A stretch of 64,000 nucleotides of DNA from positions 5,129,501 to 5,193,500 of the forward strand of contig NC_019904.1 in the NCBI RefSeq assembly GCF_000325705.1, given 5' to 3'. Position numbers and translations under genes: made by a program. The notes under the pieces are model-generated. The model did no database searches and was not told the origin of the DNA. It saw only the letters and a program-made list of their open reading frames with translations. The stretch comes from Echinicola vietnamensis DSM 17526. GTDB lineage: Bacteria; Bacteroidota; Bacteroidia; Cytophagales; Cyclobacteriaceae. Each line of letters opens with the position of its first letter. Position 1 is the stretch's first letter. This document shows, one piece after another, positions 43,131-53,066 of this stretch.

Positions 43131-43292
43131 ATGGATATTTTCCTTGCCTGCAGCTTTGCCAGAGAAAATTCCAATTGATTTTTTCAATCATATTTTTATT
43201 TAGATTTAATTTTAATAAACGCTTGATTCAACGGAACGCCCCTCTTTATTTTGTTGTCCGAACACCCAATATTCTTTAACCCTTCCGACCAA

Positions 43293-43844
43293 ATGTTCCT
43301 TAGAAGTAAAAAAAACCATCAACGCACAGCCCGTTCCGTCCATTCGGAAAAGGAGTTCGAGGAGCTCTACACAATGTATTCAAGGGCGATGATTTCCATG
43401 GCCCATAACCGTACCGGTGACAGGGAAGCCGCAAAGGAAATCGTCCAGGACGTCTTTCTCTCGCTATGGGAACGGCGTGAAGGGCTCAGGGTCCATGGTT
43501 CCATCAAACACTACCTTTTCCGGGCCGTTAAACTGGAAATAATAGACCATTACCGTAAAAAAAACAGCAGGGAGAAGCACCAACATTATCTTGTTGAAAA
43601 TGCAGGTCGGTGGTCACGTTCCACGGAGGAAAGGGTACTGTTCAATGAATTGAGCGGGAGCATTTCGGCCCTCGTGGAGAAACTGCCCTCCCAGTGCCGC
43701 GAAGTATACCGGTTGAGCAGGGAAAAAGGCCTGAACAACAAAGAAATCGCCCTCTCCCTGACCGTCACCGAAAAAACCGTGGAATCCCACCTTACCAAAG
43801 CCCTCAAATTTCTCCGGTCCAGGATCGACACCTCTTCCCGTTGA
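43293..43844 (+). CDS. ECF sigma factor (FecI-like)
   Basis: The 183-residue factor starts at Met 43293; the TTG at 43251 is less likely. Region 2 includes FEELYTMYSRAMISMAHNRTGDREAAKEIVQDVFLSLWERRE and IKHYLFRAVKLEIIDHYRK. Region 4 includes LPSQCREVYRLSREKGLNNKEIALSLTVTEKTVESHLTKALKFL. It is followed by an anti-sigma-like gene, a TonB receptor, a DUF4374 lipoprotein and a PepSY protein, and probably controls this iron-uptake operon. Confidence 0.92.
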   Translation: MFLRSKKNHQRTARSVHSEKEFEELYTMYSRAMISMAHNRTGDREAAKEIVQDVFLSLWERREGLRVHGSIKHYLFRAVKLEIIDHYRKKNSREKHQHYLVENAGRWSRSTEERVLFNELSGSISALVEKLPSQCREVYRLSREKGLNNKEIALSLTVTEKTVESHLTKALKFLRSRIDTSSR

Positions 43845-43982
43845 TCACGTTACCCTATCAGGAAAAACCCACCAGTGGCCATCACCTGTCCCTCTAAAAA
43901 ACAACTTTTTTTCATAAGGCACTCAGGGAAAACCAAGGGCTGTACGGCTATACCTTTAAATGGTCCAAAAATCCTTACCGAA

Positions 43983-44600
43983 ATGAACGTTACAAATGAA
44001 TTGCTGGACAGGTATAGCCGTAACCTGTGCACGCCCGCTGAACGGGAACTGGTGGAGTCTTGGCTGGACTCCGTCCATGAGGAAGCACCCCAACTTACCG
44101 CATCCGAACTACAGGCCTTGGATTCCGAGGTATGGATCGGCCTGGCCAAAGGAGTGAAATCCGGGAAGGGCCTTCCCTTGCCCCGTACCCTGCTTCGTTA
44201 TGCAGCAGGCATTGCGCTGGCCACGGGCCTTTTGTCCGGTTCTTTTTGGGCAGGGTCCAATTCGGGACCACAGACCATAGCCAAGACCTCGGTGAAGGAC
44301 GAACATCCTGCTCCTTCAACGGACAATATGCTCTACTTCAGCAATATTCCGGGCACATCCAAAAAGGTTGCTGCCAGCAGCTGTGAACTGAGTTTTGAGG
44401 GAGTGTTAAGGGTCTACAACAGTTCCCCTTCCCCAAAATTGGTAACCTGTGATGGAAAGACCCTGTCCGCTTCTCCCGGCAAGGTCACCTATTACCTCAA
44501 TACCAAGACCAAGGGTTTCAGGCAAATCGACTTTCGGTCAGGTGAAATGCTGTTCTATGAAAACCAACTTAGGAAATCCACCTTTAGTATATGCGTCTGA
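43983..44600 (+). CDS. Short anti-sigma-like membrane protein (atypical FecR position)
   Basis: The 205-residue protein starts at Met 43983. Residues 1-70 resemble the cytoplasmic N-terminus of FecR proteins (ELLDRYSRNLCTPAERELVESWLDS). One transmembrane helix follows at about 80-98 (RYAAGIALATGLLSGSFWAG), then a periplasmic region of about 105 residues. That region lacks the FecR and DUF4974 signatures and has three cysteines (ASSCELS, LVTCDGK, SICV). FecR proteins are normally above 300 residues. Its stop overlaps the next gene (TGATG). It is probably the anti-sigma factor for the sigma at 43293, but the sensing mode must differ because the receptor has no STN domain. Confidence 0.72.
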   Translation: MNVTNELLDRYSRNLCTPAERELVESWLDSVHEEAPQLTASELQALDSEVWIGLAKGVKSGKGLPLPRTLLRYAAGIALATGLLSGSFWAGSNSGPQTIAKTSVKDEHPAPSTDNMLYFSNIPGTSKKVAASSCELSFEGVLRVYNSSPSPKLVTCDGKTLSASPGKVTYYLNTKTKGFRQIDFRSGEMLFYENQLRKSTFSICV

Positions 44601-46978
44601 TGATGAAAAGAAGCCTACTCATTATGTTGCTCCTATACCAGACGCTGCTCCAAGGGAATGCCCAGGAGCATTCGGCCGCACTGGTCGGAACGGTACGGTT
44701 GGAAGCCGGTCCCCCTCTTCCCGGCATGGTCATCAGGATAGCGGGCACCCAACTGGGAACCGTAACGGATGAACATGGCCACTATGGGATTGAGGGCATC
44801 AGTCCTGGAAAGCACACCGTATCCTGTAATGCTTTGGGCTACGCGCCCCAAATCAAGGAAGTCAACTTCATTTCGGGCAGGTCTGTTTCCCTTGACTTTT
44901 ACATGGCCGAAACCGCCCAACAACTTGGTGAGGTGACCGTGATGGGCAAAACCGAATCGACCTTGCTCCGCGAATCCTCCAAGGCCGTCACCGTAGTGGA
45001 TACCAAAGAAGCAAAACTCCAAACGGCCGATCTCGGTGAGGTCCTCAACACCGTATCGGGGGTAAATGTACGGCGATCGGGCGGACTGGGTTCGGAAAAC
45101 CGTTTTTCCCTTAACGGCCTCACCGACGACCAGATCCGGTTTATGCTGGACGGTATACCGTTGGACATTATGGGGTACAGCTCGGGAATCGCCAATGTAC
45201 CCGTAAATTTGATTGAGCGGGCAGAAATCTATAAAGGGGTAGTCCCCGTGGATCTGGGAGCCGATGCCCTTGGGGGTGCCGTGAACCTGGTGTCCAATGG
45301 CAGCAGCAACCATGGCAAAGGGGCGGTATCCTATCAGGTGGGTTCCTTTGGCACACATCGGCTGTCACTGGAGGCGCAGCGCAAAACCAATGCAAAAGGC
45401 TTCTTTGTTCGTGGCAGCGGGTACTATGACCACGCGAAGAACAATTACCTCGTGGATGTGGAAATTGTGGGAGACGGGGGAAAACTGCACGATGCTACCG
45501 TGCCCCGGTTCCACGATTCGTACCAAAGCTACGGCCTACGCGGAACCGTGGGCCTGGCAGACCAAAAATGGGCAGATGAAATATCGTTGGAAGTTTTTGC
45601 CAACCACACTGCCCGCGATATCCAAAACAACAACGTCATGTCGATCGTCTATGGCGAAGTCACCAGCCGGAACACCAACCAAGGTGCCCTGCTGCGCTAT
45701 CGAAAAGAAATTGCCGGGCACCTTCGCATCAACTTTGCCAGCGGATATACCTATGACCGGGTAAACTTTGTGGATACCAGTCGGTACATCTATACCTGGA
45801 CAGGAGATGTGGTCAGGGAGGCAGACGGGACACCACGAGAACGCTCCCCGGGCGAGCTCGGACAAGCAACCGACCGCCTGATATGGGACCATGTCACCTA
45901 TGCACGGCTTGGAATGGAGTATCAACTGGGAGCAAACCATCTTTTACGGGCTTCGTCGGCCCCCACCTATGTCTCCCGGTCCGGTGACGAAAGATGGGAC
46001 GAAGAAAACGAGACCATCGACCCCCTTCATGAAATAAACACGCTGTTTACTTGGATAAACGGACTGGAACACCGCTTCAATTCGGCCGATGAAAAATTGG
46101 AAAACAGCTTCTTTGTCAAGCACTACTTCCAAGCTGTCCGCGCAGAAGAACCCACAAGCACCCTTGAAGTCACCAGGACCATGGACCGGGAGTCAAACAA
46201 TTTTGGTATCGGCACCAGTCTTCGCTTTCACCTGCATCCGCGGTGGATGCTGAAGGCATCCTATGAATGGGCCACACGGTTGCCCAGGTCGGGAGAGATT
46301 TTCGGCAACGGTAGGTTGATCTTGCCCAATCTATCCTTGAAGCCAGAAAGGAGCCATAATGCCAACCTGGCGGTTCATTTCTCCAGTTCCCTGGACGCCC
46401 ATGGACCGTGGAAGCTTTCCCTGAATGGTTTTTTGCGCGGCACCGACCAGCTTATCCTACTGCTGGGCAATAATGAGGTTTTCAGCTATCAAAACGTTTT
46501 TGCGGCCCGGTCACTAGGTGTTGAATTCAACGGGTCATGGCAGTCTTCCAATAAACGCCTGCAGGTCACCGCCAACACCACTGTCCAGGAATTCAGGAAC
46601 CGAAGCCCCAAGGGCGATTTTGGTCCCTATGCAGGAGATCGCATCCCCAACAGGCCCTATTTCTTCATCCATAACAGTGTAGGCTATCATTTCCCGGAGC
46701 TGTTTACCCATGCAGGGAACCTGCATCTATTCCTCAAAAACCGTTATGTACACGCGTTTTACAAGGGCTGGGAAAGCGTGGGCCTCAAGAAATTCAAGGC
46801 CATCATCCCTGCACAATTTATCCAACATGCAGGCGCCACCTATCAAATGCCCGTCAAAGGGCTGAAAACTTCCCTGACCGCGGAGGTCCACAACCTCACC
46901 AATTCGGAGGTCTATGACTTCTTTGGAGTCCAAAAACCGGGCAGGGCCTTCTATTTGAAATTGACCACATCATTTTAA
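44591..46978 (+). CDS. TonB-dependent receptor (XusA-like)
   Basis: The 795-residue protein (start could also be 44600 or 44603) has a signal peptide (MMKRSLLIMLLLYQ, cleavage after GNAQ). A carboxypeptidase-like domain follows (GTVRLEAGPPLPGMVIRIAGTQLGTVTDEHG), then the plug (VLNTVSGVNVRRSGGLGSENRFSLNGL, IERAEIYKGVVPVDLGADALGGAVNLVSN) and a barrel ending FYLKLTTSF. No STN domain is present. It is followed by DUF4374 and PepSY genes, the order of the XusABC xenosiderophore system of Bacteroides, so a ferric siderophore or haem-type substrate is likely. Confidence 0.92.
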   Translation: MRLMMKRSLLIMLLLYQTLLQGNAQEHSAALVGTVRLEAGPPLPGMVIRIAGTQLGTVTDEHGHYGIEGISPGKHTVSCNALGYAPQIKEVNFISGRSVSLDFYMAETAQQLGEVTVMGKTESTLLRESSKAVTVVDTKEAKLQTADLGEVLNTVSGVNVRRSGGLGSENRFSLNGLTDDQIRFMLDGIPLDIMGYSSGIANVPVNLIERAEIYKGVVPVDLGADALGGAVNLVSNGSSNHGKGAVSYQVGSFGTHRLSLEAQRKTNAKGFFVRGSGYYDHAKNNYLVDVEIVGDGGKLHDATVPRFHDSYQSYGLRGTVGLADQKWADEISLEVFANHTARDIQNNNVMSIVYGEVTSRNTNQGALLRYRKEIAGHLRINFASGYTYDRVNFVDTSRYIYTWTGDVVREADGTPRERSPGELGQATDRLIWDHVTYARLGMEYQLGANHLLRASSAPTYVSRSGDERWDEENETIDPLHEINTLFTWINGLEHRFNSADEKLENSFFVKHYFQAVRAEEPTSTLEVTRTMDRESNNFGIGTSLRFHLHPRWMLKASYEWATRLPRSGEIFGNGRLILPNLSLKPERSHNANLAVHFSSSLDAHGPWKLSLNGFLRGTDQLILLLGNNEVFSYQNVFAARSLGVEFNGSWQSSNKRLQVTANTTVQEFRNRSPKGDFGPYAGDRIPNRPYFFIHNSVGYHFPELFTHAGNLHLFLKNRYVHAFYKGWESVGLKKFKAIIPAQFIQHAGATYQMPVKGLKTSLTAEVHNLTNSEVYDFFGVQKPGRAFYLKLTTSF

Positions 46979-47024
46979 ACCAATAAATGTTCATTTAACC
47001 AATATGTATAAAATGTATTTATCC

Positions 47025-48278
47025 ATGAAAAACAAAAGGAACGTAGCCTACCGCTACAAAAACCAGTTTATCCGTCTATTTGCGGTAATGCTCTCGCTTG
47101 CCGTCTTTTCCTGCAACGACGATGAACCCGAAACCAACGGTCCCGAACCCGAAGAAGGGGGCGATCTTTATGCCCTATTTTACCGGGTAAACACTCCTGA
47201 TGGGAGATTGCATTATACCACGTTGGTCGAAGACCTGATGACCGGCGAGGTGGATCCCGCCAATGCCATTGAAACTTCCGGCAACGCCCGGTTTTTCGCC
47301 CCCGAATCCGAAAATTATTTAACCATTGCCGACCCTGCGGACTACAGTTTCACACGGTATGACATCACAGCGGACAACGAAATTTGGGAAGGGGACCGTT
47401 TCTCCATGGCCAATGAAGGGGTAACCGATCTTCAAAACCGTAATATTTTCTTCAGTGAAACTAAAGCCTATTACATTGACTATACCCAAGGACAGATCAT
47501 CGTTTGGAACCCTGAAGACATGTCCATCACCAAATCCTTTGACCTACCCGAACAACTGCGTGACGGCTATCAGGGGTATTGGGTGTCCATGCCATTTGAT
47601 GAATTCCAGATCGTGGGCAACCGGCTTTATATTCCGGCCGGATGGCTCAATTGGGACAATGAAACGTATTTGGACAAAACCGGCCTGGCCATCATCGACA
47701 TTGAAAATGATGCGGTCATTTCCTATGCTGAAACCGACAGGTGTCCCATGGCCGTCATGCCTGCCGTCATGGAAAATGGGGACGCCTATTATGGCACCAG
47801 CTACTACCTGCCATTTGCCACAACATCCAGGGAAAAAGAAGACTGTGGGTGCATCTTAAAAGTGGAAGCCGGTGCTGATGGCTTTGACCAGGATTATGAT
47901 CCCAATTACATGGATCAAATCGAAGGCTATAGTGTGGGCATTTCTTTGGGCAAGTCTCCCAAGGAAAACCATGGATACGTAAGGGTTTTGGACACCGAAA
48001 AACTGGCTTGGTCTCCCGAACTGGACGGAAGGGACTATTATAGTTTAAGTTGGTTCACCTACGAAATCAACCTTCCCGAACAAACGGTCGTGGGCAAAGC
48101 CGACCTGCCCTATGCAGGATCATATGTGGGGTCGCCCTACTTTATCGATGGCCAAAACTACAGCAGTATTTCAGATGAGGACGGCAACGCTACCATTATC
48201 CGGTATGCTCCAGATGGTTCCTATACGGAAGGCATTTCCCTCCCGGGTTCGCTGATGGGCATTCAGAAAGTAAGGTAA
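47025..48278 (+). CDS. DUF4374 lipoprotein (XusB-like siderophore-binding candidate)
   Basis: The 417-residue protein (424 if it starts at 47004) has a lipoprotein signal (MKNKRNVAYRYKN start, Cys in LAVFSC followed by NDDEP, an acidic +2 region favouring surface export). The beta-propeller-like body is typical of DUF4374: YRVNTPDGRLHYTTLVEDLMTG, FFSETKAYYIDYTQGQIIVWNPEDM, GNRLYIPAGWLNWDN. In Bacteroides thetaiotaomicron the DUF4374 protein XusB is a surface lipoprotein that captures enterobactin-type siderophores. This gene is placed the same way, between the receptor and the PepSY gene. The ligand here is inferred. Confidence 0.85.
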   Translation: MKNKRNVAYRYKNQFIRLFAVMLSLAVFSCNDDEPETNGPEPEEGGDLYALFYRVNTPDGRLHYTTLVEDLMTGEVDPANAIETSGNARFFAPESENYLTIADPADYSFTRYDITADNEIWEGDRFSMANEGVTDLQNRNIFFSETKAYYIDYTQGQIIVWNPEDMSITKSFDLPEQLRDGYQGYWVSMPFDEFQIVGNRLYIPAGWLNWDNETYLDKTGLAIIDIENDAVISYAETDRCPMAVMPAVMENGDAYYGTSYYLPFATTSREKEDCGCILKVEAGADGFDQDYDPNYMDQIEGYSVGISLGKSPKENHGYVRVLDTEKLAWSPELDGRDYYSLSWFTYEINLPEQTVVGKADLPYAGSYVGSPYFIDGQNYSSISDEDGNATIIRYAPDGSYTEGISLPGSLMGIQKVR

Positions 48279-48296
48279 GGATTTTCCCGTCATAAA

Positions 48297-49520
48297 ATGA
48301 ACATCAAAAAAACCATAGGAAAGATTCACCTCTGGCTCGGATTGACATCCGGGCTAGTGGTGTTTATGGTGTCCATTACCGGCTGTCTGTGGGTATTTCA
48401 GGACGAGATACGTCCTTTGGTTTACCAGGACAGGATGTACATCGATCCACCGCCAGGGGGCAATGACCGAATGCCATTGACCGCACTGGTCAATGCTGCC
48501 GAAGAAGCCCTGGGCAATGGATATTCCGTGGAAAGGGCCTATTACCCTACCGCCGAAAATGAAACCGTCTATATTCAGTTCAGAAAGTTCAATGAAGGCA
48601 CGGACCAGACCGTGCGCTGGTACGGAGATTACATCGTTTACTTTTATAAGGTATTCCTCAATCCCTACACCGGGGAAGTGGTCCATATTGAAAACACCAA
48701 GTGGGAGTTTTTCAATGTTGTCCTGTGGGCACATTTCACCCTCCTTCTGCCCTATTCCATTGGCCACGAAGTGGTGGGCTATGGCATACTGGTATTCGTG
48801 GTCATGTTGATCACCGGATTGGTACTTTGGTGGCCCAAAAACCGGTCTGCTGCCAGGCAACGGTTCTGGTTCCGATGGAAACGGACGACCCGATGGAAGC
48901 GCAGGAACTATGACCTGCACAACATCCTTGGGTTTTATGCGTTGGTCTTTGCCCTTGTCATGGCCGTTACCGGATTGGTATGGTCCTTTGATTGGGTAGG
49001 CGAAGGGATCCAATGGGTCGCCAATGGGGGAAAGTCCATAAAAGCCGGCCACAAACATCCAAAAATCACCTTCTCCGAACCGGACCAGGCCCAGGTATTG
49101 GACGCCATAATGGCCAAAATGGTTGGCAGGCACCCCGATGCCCGCTATTTTTACATCAGGTTTCCCCGTAAGGAGGACAGCCCCATGTCCATCAATGCGA
49201 CAATGGGAAACCACGGCTATGGAAATTATATCCGGTACCTTATCCATCCCTACACCGCTGAAATCATCGAGGAATCACGGTTCGAAAACCTTACCAATGG
49301 GGAAAAGGCCGCTGAGCTGAACTATCCGATCCATGTGGGGAGTATCTTGGGCATCCCGGGCAAAGTCCTTGCCTTTCTGACGAGTTTGGTTGCTGCCAGT
49401 CTTCCGGTAAGCGGATGCCTTATTTGGCTGGGAAAAAGGCGAAAAGGGAAACGTCGACCTTCCGGGAGCAGGCATCCTGCCCAAAGGCCTGCGACAACGG
49501 CCGCCACCCCCCGGCCCTAA
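48297..49520 (+). CDS. PepSY-associated transmembrane protein (XusC-like)
   Basis: The 407-residue inner-membrane protein has four PepSY-TM-type segments. They include IGKIHLWLGLTSGLVVFMVSITGCLWVFQDEIRPL (N-terminus), a periplasmic PepSY-like part with PLTALVNAAEEAL and YPTAENETVYIQF, HEVVGYGILVFVVMLITGLVLWWPKNR, NYDLHNILGFYALVFALVMAVTGLVWSFDW and a last helix near VLAFLTSLVAASLPVSGCLIWLGK. Conserved His residues in H-LWLG and DLHN-LG suggest haem or metal binding and a reductive role in iron release. It is the last gene of the sigma/anti-sigma/receptor/DUF4374 operon. Confidence 0.88.
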   Translation: MNIKKTIGKIHLWLGLTSGLVVFMVSITGCLWVFQDEIRPLVYQDRMYIDPPPGGNDRMPLTALVNAAEEALGNGYSVERAYYPTAENETVYIQFRKFNEGTDQTVRWYGDYIVYFYKVFLNPYTGEVVHIENTKWEFFNVVLWAHFTLLLPYSIGHEVVGYGILVFVVMLITGLVLWWPKNRSAARQRFWFRWKRTTRWKRRNYDLHNILGFYALVFALVMAVTGLVWSFDWVGEGIQWVANGGKSIKAGHKHPKITFSEPDQAQVLDAIMAKMVGRHPDARYFYIRFPRKEDSPMSINATMGNHGYGNYIRYLIHPYTAEIIEESRFENLTNGEKAAELNYPIHVGSILGIPGKVLAFLTSLVAASLPVSGCLIWLGKRRKGKRRPSGSRHPAQRPATTAATPRP

Positions 49521-49702
49521 AGGCCCCAACAAAGCACAAACGGGTCCGTACCCTCTGTAACACCCGGTATGGATCCATCCCAACCTTGCGCGGTGTTCAA
49601 TGGTCCTGACATGAAGGTTTATATCGGTGTTGGTCTTCCCGGGGATCCTTAAAATGGCAGGGATGAGCATATCATTTCCCAAAGCCCATCTGCCCGGCAC
49701 AC

Positions 49703-50278
49703 CTATTTGCCACCAAGTCCTTCTACATACCCCAATACAAAATCAGCTCTCTTCCTGACCGGTCCCTTGGGCACCGTAACGGTCTCATACCCATAACCGG
49801 CATAGGTATCCAACATCTTCTCAAAGGTCTGTACAGCTTCCGTCCAATCCTGTTTCCGCTGGCCGTCCGTTTGGTAGATTTCCTTCCATGGGGGAAGGAT
49901 AAATACCAGTGGGTTGTACCGCCAATTTTCCGCATACGCCTTCATGCGCCTACTGATTGCCGTCCGGATAAGTTCCCCGTAGCATATGGCATCCAAAAAC
50001 CCCCGGTCAAAAAAGACCGGCAACTCCTTGGATATCCCATGACAGTTCTCCTCAAAGCCAATAACGGAACGTTCAAACAGGATGTCCCTGTACAACTCCC
50101 TGTCCCGCCAGGGAAGGGCATTGCCGTCCTTCTGCTGCTGTTCACGAATCAGTTCACGGGCAATCTCGGGGACCGTCCTATGGCCCCTGTTCTTCAGTTC
50201 TTCCAGAAGGGTGGTTTTCCCCACTCCGGGACCTCCGGTAATGACATAAAAGTTATTTTGGATCCAACACCTTTTCAT
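49703..50278 (-). CDS. AAA_28-family ATPase
   Basis: The 191-residue P-loop protein has Walker A YVITGGPGVGKTTLLEEL, the following PEIARELI, DRGFLDAICYGEL with the Walker B-like Asp, and the C-terminal pattern DTYAGYGYETVTVPKGPVRKRADFVL. AAA_28 (AAA domain) proteins of this size are widespread in Bacteroidota and may be nucleotide or small-molecule kinases; no substrate is known. It is convergent with the PepSY gene, with 182 bp of featureless DNA between. Confidence 0.88.
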   Translation of the reverse strand: MKRCWIQNNFYVITGGPGVGKTTLLEELKNRGHRTVPEIARELIREQQQKDGNALPWRDRELYRDILFERSVIGFEENCHGISKELPVFFDRGFLDAICYGELIRTAISRRMKAYAENWRYNPLVFILPPWKEIYQTDGQRKQDWTEAVQTFEKMLDTYAGYGYETVTVPKGPVRKRADFVLGYVEGLGGK

Positions 50279-50415
50279 TCTTTAAAATTGTTGATTATTG
50301 GAAAATTATAAAAGGACTCCCCCGTCCCATTCTTCATTTCACGGATGCATCCATTGCCCGCAACTTCGCTTTGGGGACCTGCCCGGACAAAAAGGAATGG
50401 AAATGGCCTGGGATA

Positions 50416-51075
50416 CTATTCAATGGAAAAGCTTACCCCTCCCTGGGTACCATATTTTTGGGGCCGCCCGATGGAAAGCATCCACCGGTCGTATGTGGCC
50501 CTGGCCAGCCACTGTACCTGGTATTCCCCGGCCATGGTGGGGGCAGCGGCAGCCTGGTCGGCCAGGGAATGGGCAAGTTCATACATAGAACTGTCCTTCA
50601 TCGGGTTGTGGTGGAGGACAAAGGCAGCATGAAATTTATCCCTTGGCCGCGTTGCCAGCCCCTTGTCGACCAATGCTTTGACCTGTTCAACTCGCATGCG
50701 ATCACGGTCCTTCATTTGCTCCCTGAACGGGGGCAGGAAGAATTTAAGGTTCATCCTGTCCCCTTGGTCGGTGCCATGGGCATATCGTAGCTCCTTTCCG
50801 GCATTGTCCGATCGGATAACGGGGTCTGGCAATGGTTTAAGAAGGCCCATTACCACCCCGGTCAGGGCCATGGCCAGAATGGCGAACGGCGTAGAGAGCC
50901 TTTGCCAAGCAAATCTCTTCTTTATCAGCAAAAAGATACCGGCCACCACCAAATACAGCAAAACGGCAAACATAAGGGCCACCAGTAGAAATACAAACAG
51001 TGGATAACGGTAGGAAAGGTAGCCCGCCCCTAGCAGGCAAAGGGCATTGATCACGTACTTCATCATTATGGTCAT
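50416..51075 (-). CDS. Membrane protein with C-terminal DUF6624-like region
   Basis: The 219-residue protein (start may be Met 51066 or 51063) has three N-terminal hydrophobic segments (about residues 5-80). A soluble C-terminal part follows with the pattern DRDRMRVEQVKALVDKGLATRPRDKFHAAFVLHHNP, YELAHSLADQAAA and WLARATYDRWMLSIGRPQKYGTQ. This is the recognisable core of DUF6624-like proteins. Its function is unknown. It lies upstream of the AAA_28 gene on the same strand with a 137-bp gap, so co-transcription is possible. Confidence 0.65.
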   Translation of the reverse strand: MTIMMKYVINALCLLGAGYLSYRYPLFVFLLVALMFAVLLYLVVAGIFLLIKKRFAWQRLSTPFAILAMALTGVVMGLLKPLPDPVIRSDNAGKELRYAHGTDQGDRMNLKFFLPPFREQMKDRDRMRVEQVKALVDKGLATRPRDKFHAAFVLHHNPMKDSSMYELAHSLADQAAAAPTMAGEYQVQWLARATYDRWMLSIGRPQKYGTQGGVSFSIE

Positions 51076-51726
51076 TTTTTTTTAGCCATTGCTTGGGCGG
51101 TCCGGGACAACTGATAAATTATCCACCAGTGGACACCCTATGTTCGCCTTTGTACACCCTCCTTTTTCCCAACACCTATAAATTGGACAGGAAACAGGGC
51201 CCTGACCGCCCTTCCGTTGGAACGGGGAGGTTTACACGCCGACAAATTCAGCAATGGCGTTTTTTTATTGACATATGTTCCAAGAACGGTACCGAAAAGC
51301 CTTTCAAGAATAATGGAAGCCGGTGGACAAACTTTTGGTTTTCAATCCATACATGCCATCCGATCCCAATCCCTCTTGATGAAACACCATAAATAACTCC
51401 TTGATCATGCCATTGACTGTTGGTAAACCTAGGGTTGGAAATAAGTTTTCCAGGAGTACTTCCCGACCATCTCTTGACATCTTTGAAAGAGTGCTATTGG
51501 CCAAAATAGCCATGGGCAATAAGTCCGGGACAACCCCTGAAACAATAGATTTGTCGGGCAACTGGGAATTCCAACCCAAATCTCTCACCACATCCTTTAT
51601 TGACCATTTTTTCGGTCAGGCGATTGTATTGGTCCCGGGCTTCAAAAAGACTGCTAATAAATAGAAGTTTATACCTTTATTTTTTGTACTCCAATAAATA
51701 CAAAAAGCCTCTAATCCCCTCTCTTT
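51076..51726. other. 650-bp region without a supportable gene
   Basis: Overlapping open frames exist on both strands (51401-51664 plus, 87 codons; 51304-51591 minus, 95 codons), but neither has a start context or family I can defend. The plus frame contains DLSGNWEFQ and LVPG, faintly like the N-terminus of GH2-type enzymes, and could be a relic. No tRNA, terminator or repeat was recognised. Confidence 0.35.
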
Positions 51727-53066
51727 TTAATATGATTCATAGGGTAACTTATCGAAAATGCCAAAAGTGACCATACAGTTTTGATAGATATTAGTATAGG
51801 GAATGGTAATGGTCACCTCATTCCTTCCTTTTTCCAAATACAGCTTATAAGGTTCCCTGCGCCAATAAAGCTCATCTTTTCCCCACGGAACCTCTTGGTC
51901 CTTTTTGCTGGCCCAACCTTCGGTATTGGAGGGATTCCATCCTGGATTTTCCCATTCCGGTGAAGGCAAAGGTTCACCATTCACCCATATCTTTCCTCCA
52001 TGTGAATCCCAATTGCCGGTCTCTGGAATACCTCCATAGGTCCTATTGGCCCTCAATGGTGTTTCAAAGGCAATCCACGCGAGAACCTCTTGTTTCTCCT
52101 GGCTGAAAATGGAAGTTTTGGCTACAACTGTTTCCCCTACCTGAATATCGGGGAAATAGCCACCCTGCTGGAATCTATCTCGAATGATGATGGTATTTCC
52201 CCTGCCCTGGGTAAATTCACCAACCTCACCTATCCATTTGTCAATCGCTTCAAGGTCGATCATGGGATGGTCTGTCGGCCCATATAGCTTCCATGCACGA
52301 TCACTCTGTCTAAGATAGGGAAAGGCCCTATCCCCGAAGAACCGTTTTTTATGGTCCATTAGGTAATCTTCATATACATTAAAGTAATCGGCAGCTTCGC
52401 TACCAAGTGGAGGAAGCGTGGTCATAAATATATCAGGAGCCACCAATATGTCAGCTGTCCAAGTGCTCCATGCATAGGTCAGCAGGCCGGGATAAACGGG
52501 ATTGTTAAGGTATACGTCTTTTTGGTCAGCCACATTGACATCATGCCAAAGGCACAGGATCCCTCCAAGACAATCATTTTTTTCCATGGTAGCCCCTATT
52601 GGCTTGAAAAGCAACTTATTTACAAATGTCATGGGTTCAGCGTTATTGATATAACTGTTACGGGAGTCGATTTCCAAAAAACGCTGGTGTTTTTCCCCTA
52701 CGGTATCCATCTCCCCCCAGGACTGCCGTAAAACCGAAGGAGACGCGGGAAGCCCTGGACTCCACATCATGGCCTTCCTCCCATTGGATTCCACTATATC
52801 CACCATTCGCTCAATGAATCCTGCTGGATTCGGTATGTGAACTTCATCTGAACCAATGTGGATAATGGGAGCCAGTTCTTTCGGGATTTCTGAAAAGAAT
52901 TCCCTCAAAATAACCTCCAATGCTTCCATGCCTTCTTTTGATTCCATTTTAAAGCCCATTGCCTTGGTAAATGAGTCACTGTGCCCTGGCATATCTATTT
53001 CCGGGATTACTTGGATTTTTCGCTCCGCGGCATAAGTTATCAGTTCCCTGATTTCATTATAAGAAT
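51727..53066 (-). pseudogene. GH20 beta-hexosaminidase, 3' part (split by IS4-like element)
   Basis: This is the C-terminal two thirds of a GH20 enzyme. Across the insertion edge it reads SYNEIRELITYAAERKIQVIPEIDMPGHSD, then the catalytic pair in IIHIGSDEVHI (HIGGDE is usual), FLGGILCLWHDV-like barrel ends, and a C-terminal beta-rich domain of about 150 residues (GGKIWVNGEPLPSPEW, GRNEVTITIPYTN). The apparent Met at 52992 is internal to the barrel, so the fragment lacks signal peptide, N-domain and first strands. Joined to 54476-55190 with one target copy removed, it restores an in-frame protein of about 681 residues. Confidence 0.9.
53058..53066. repeat. 9-bp target-site duplication of IS4-like element (left copy)
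   Basis: TATAAGAAT flanks the element on this side and is repeated exactly at 54476-54484. Confidence 0.85.

Noticed and set aside
43091-43292. Fur box between the siderophore receptor and the sigma gene
   Set aside because: The region is AT-rich, but I could not find a convincing inverted repeat of the Fur type.
51304-51664. Overlapping plus and minus frames of 87 and 95 codons
   Set aside because: No family or start context is convincing. A faint GH2-like pattern on the plus strand is too short to call.
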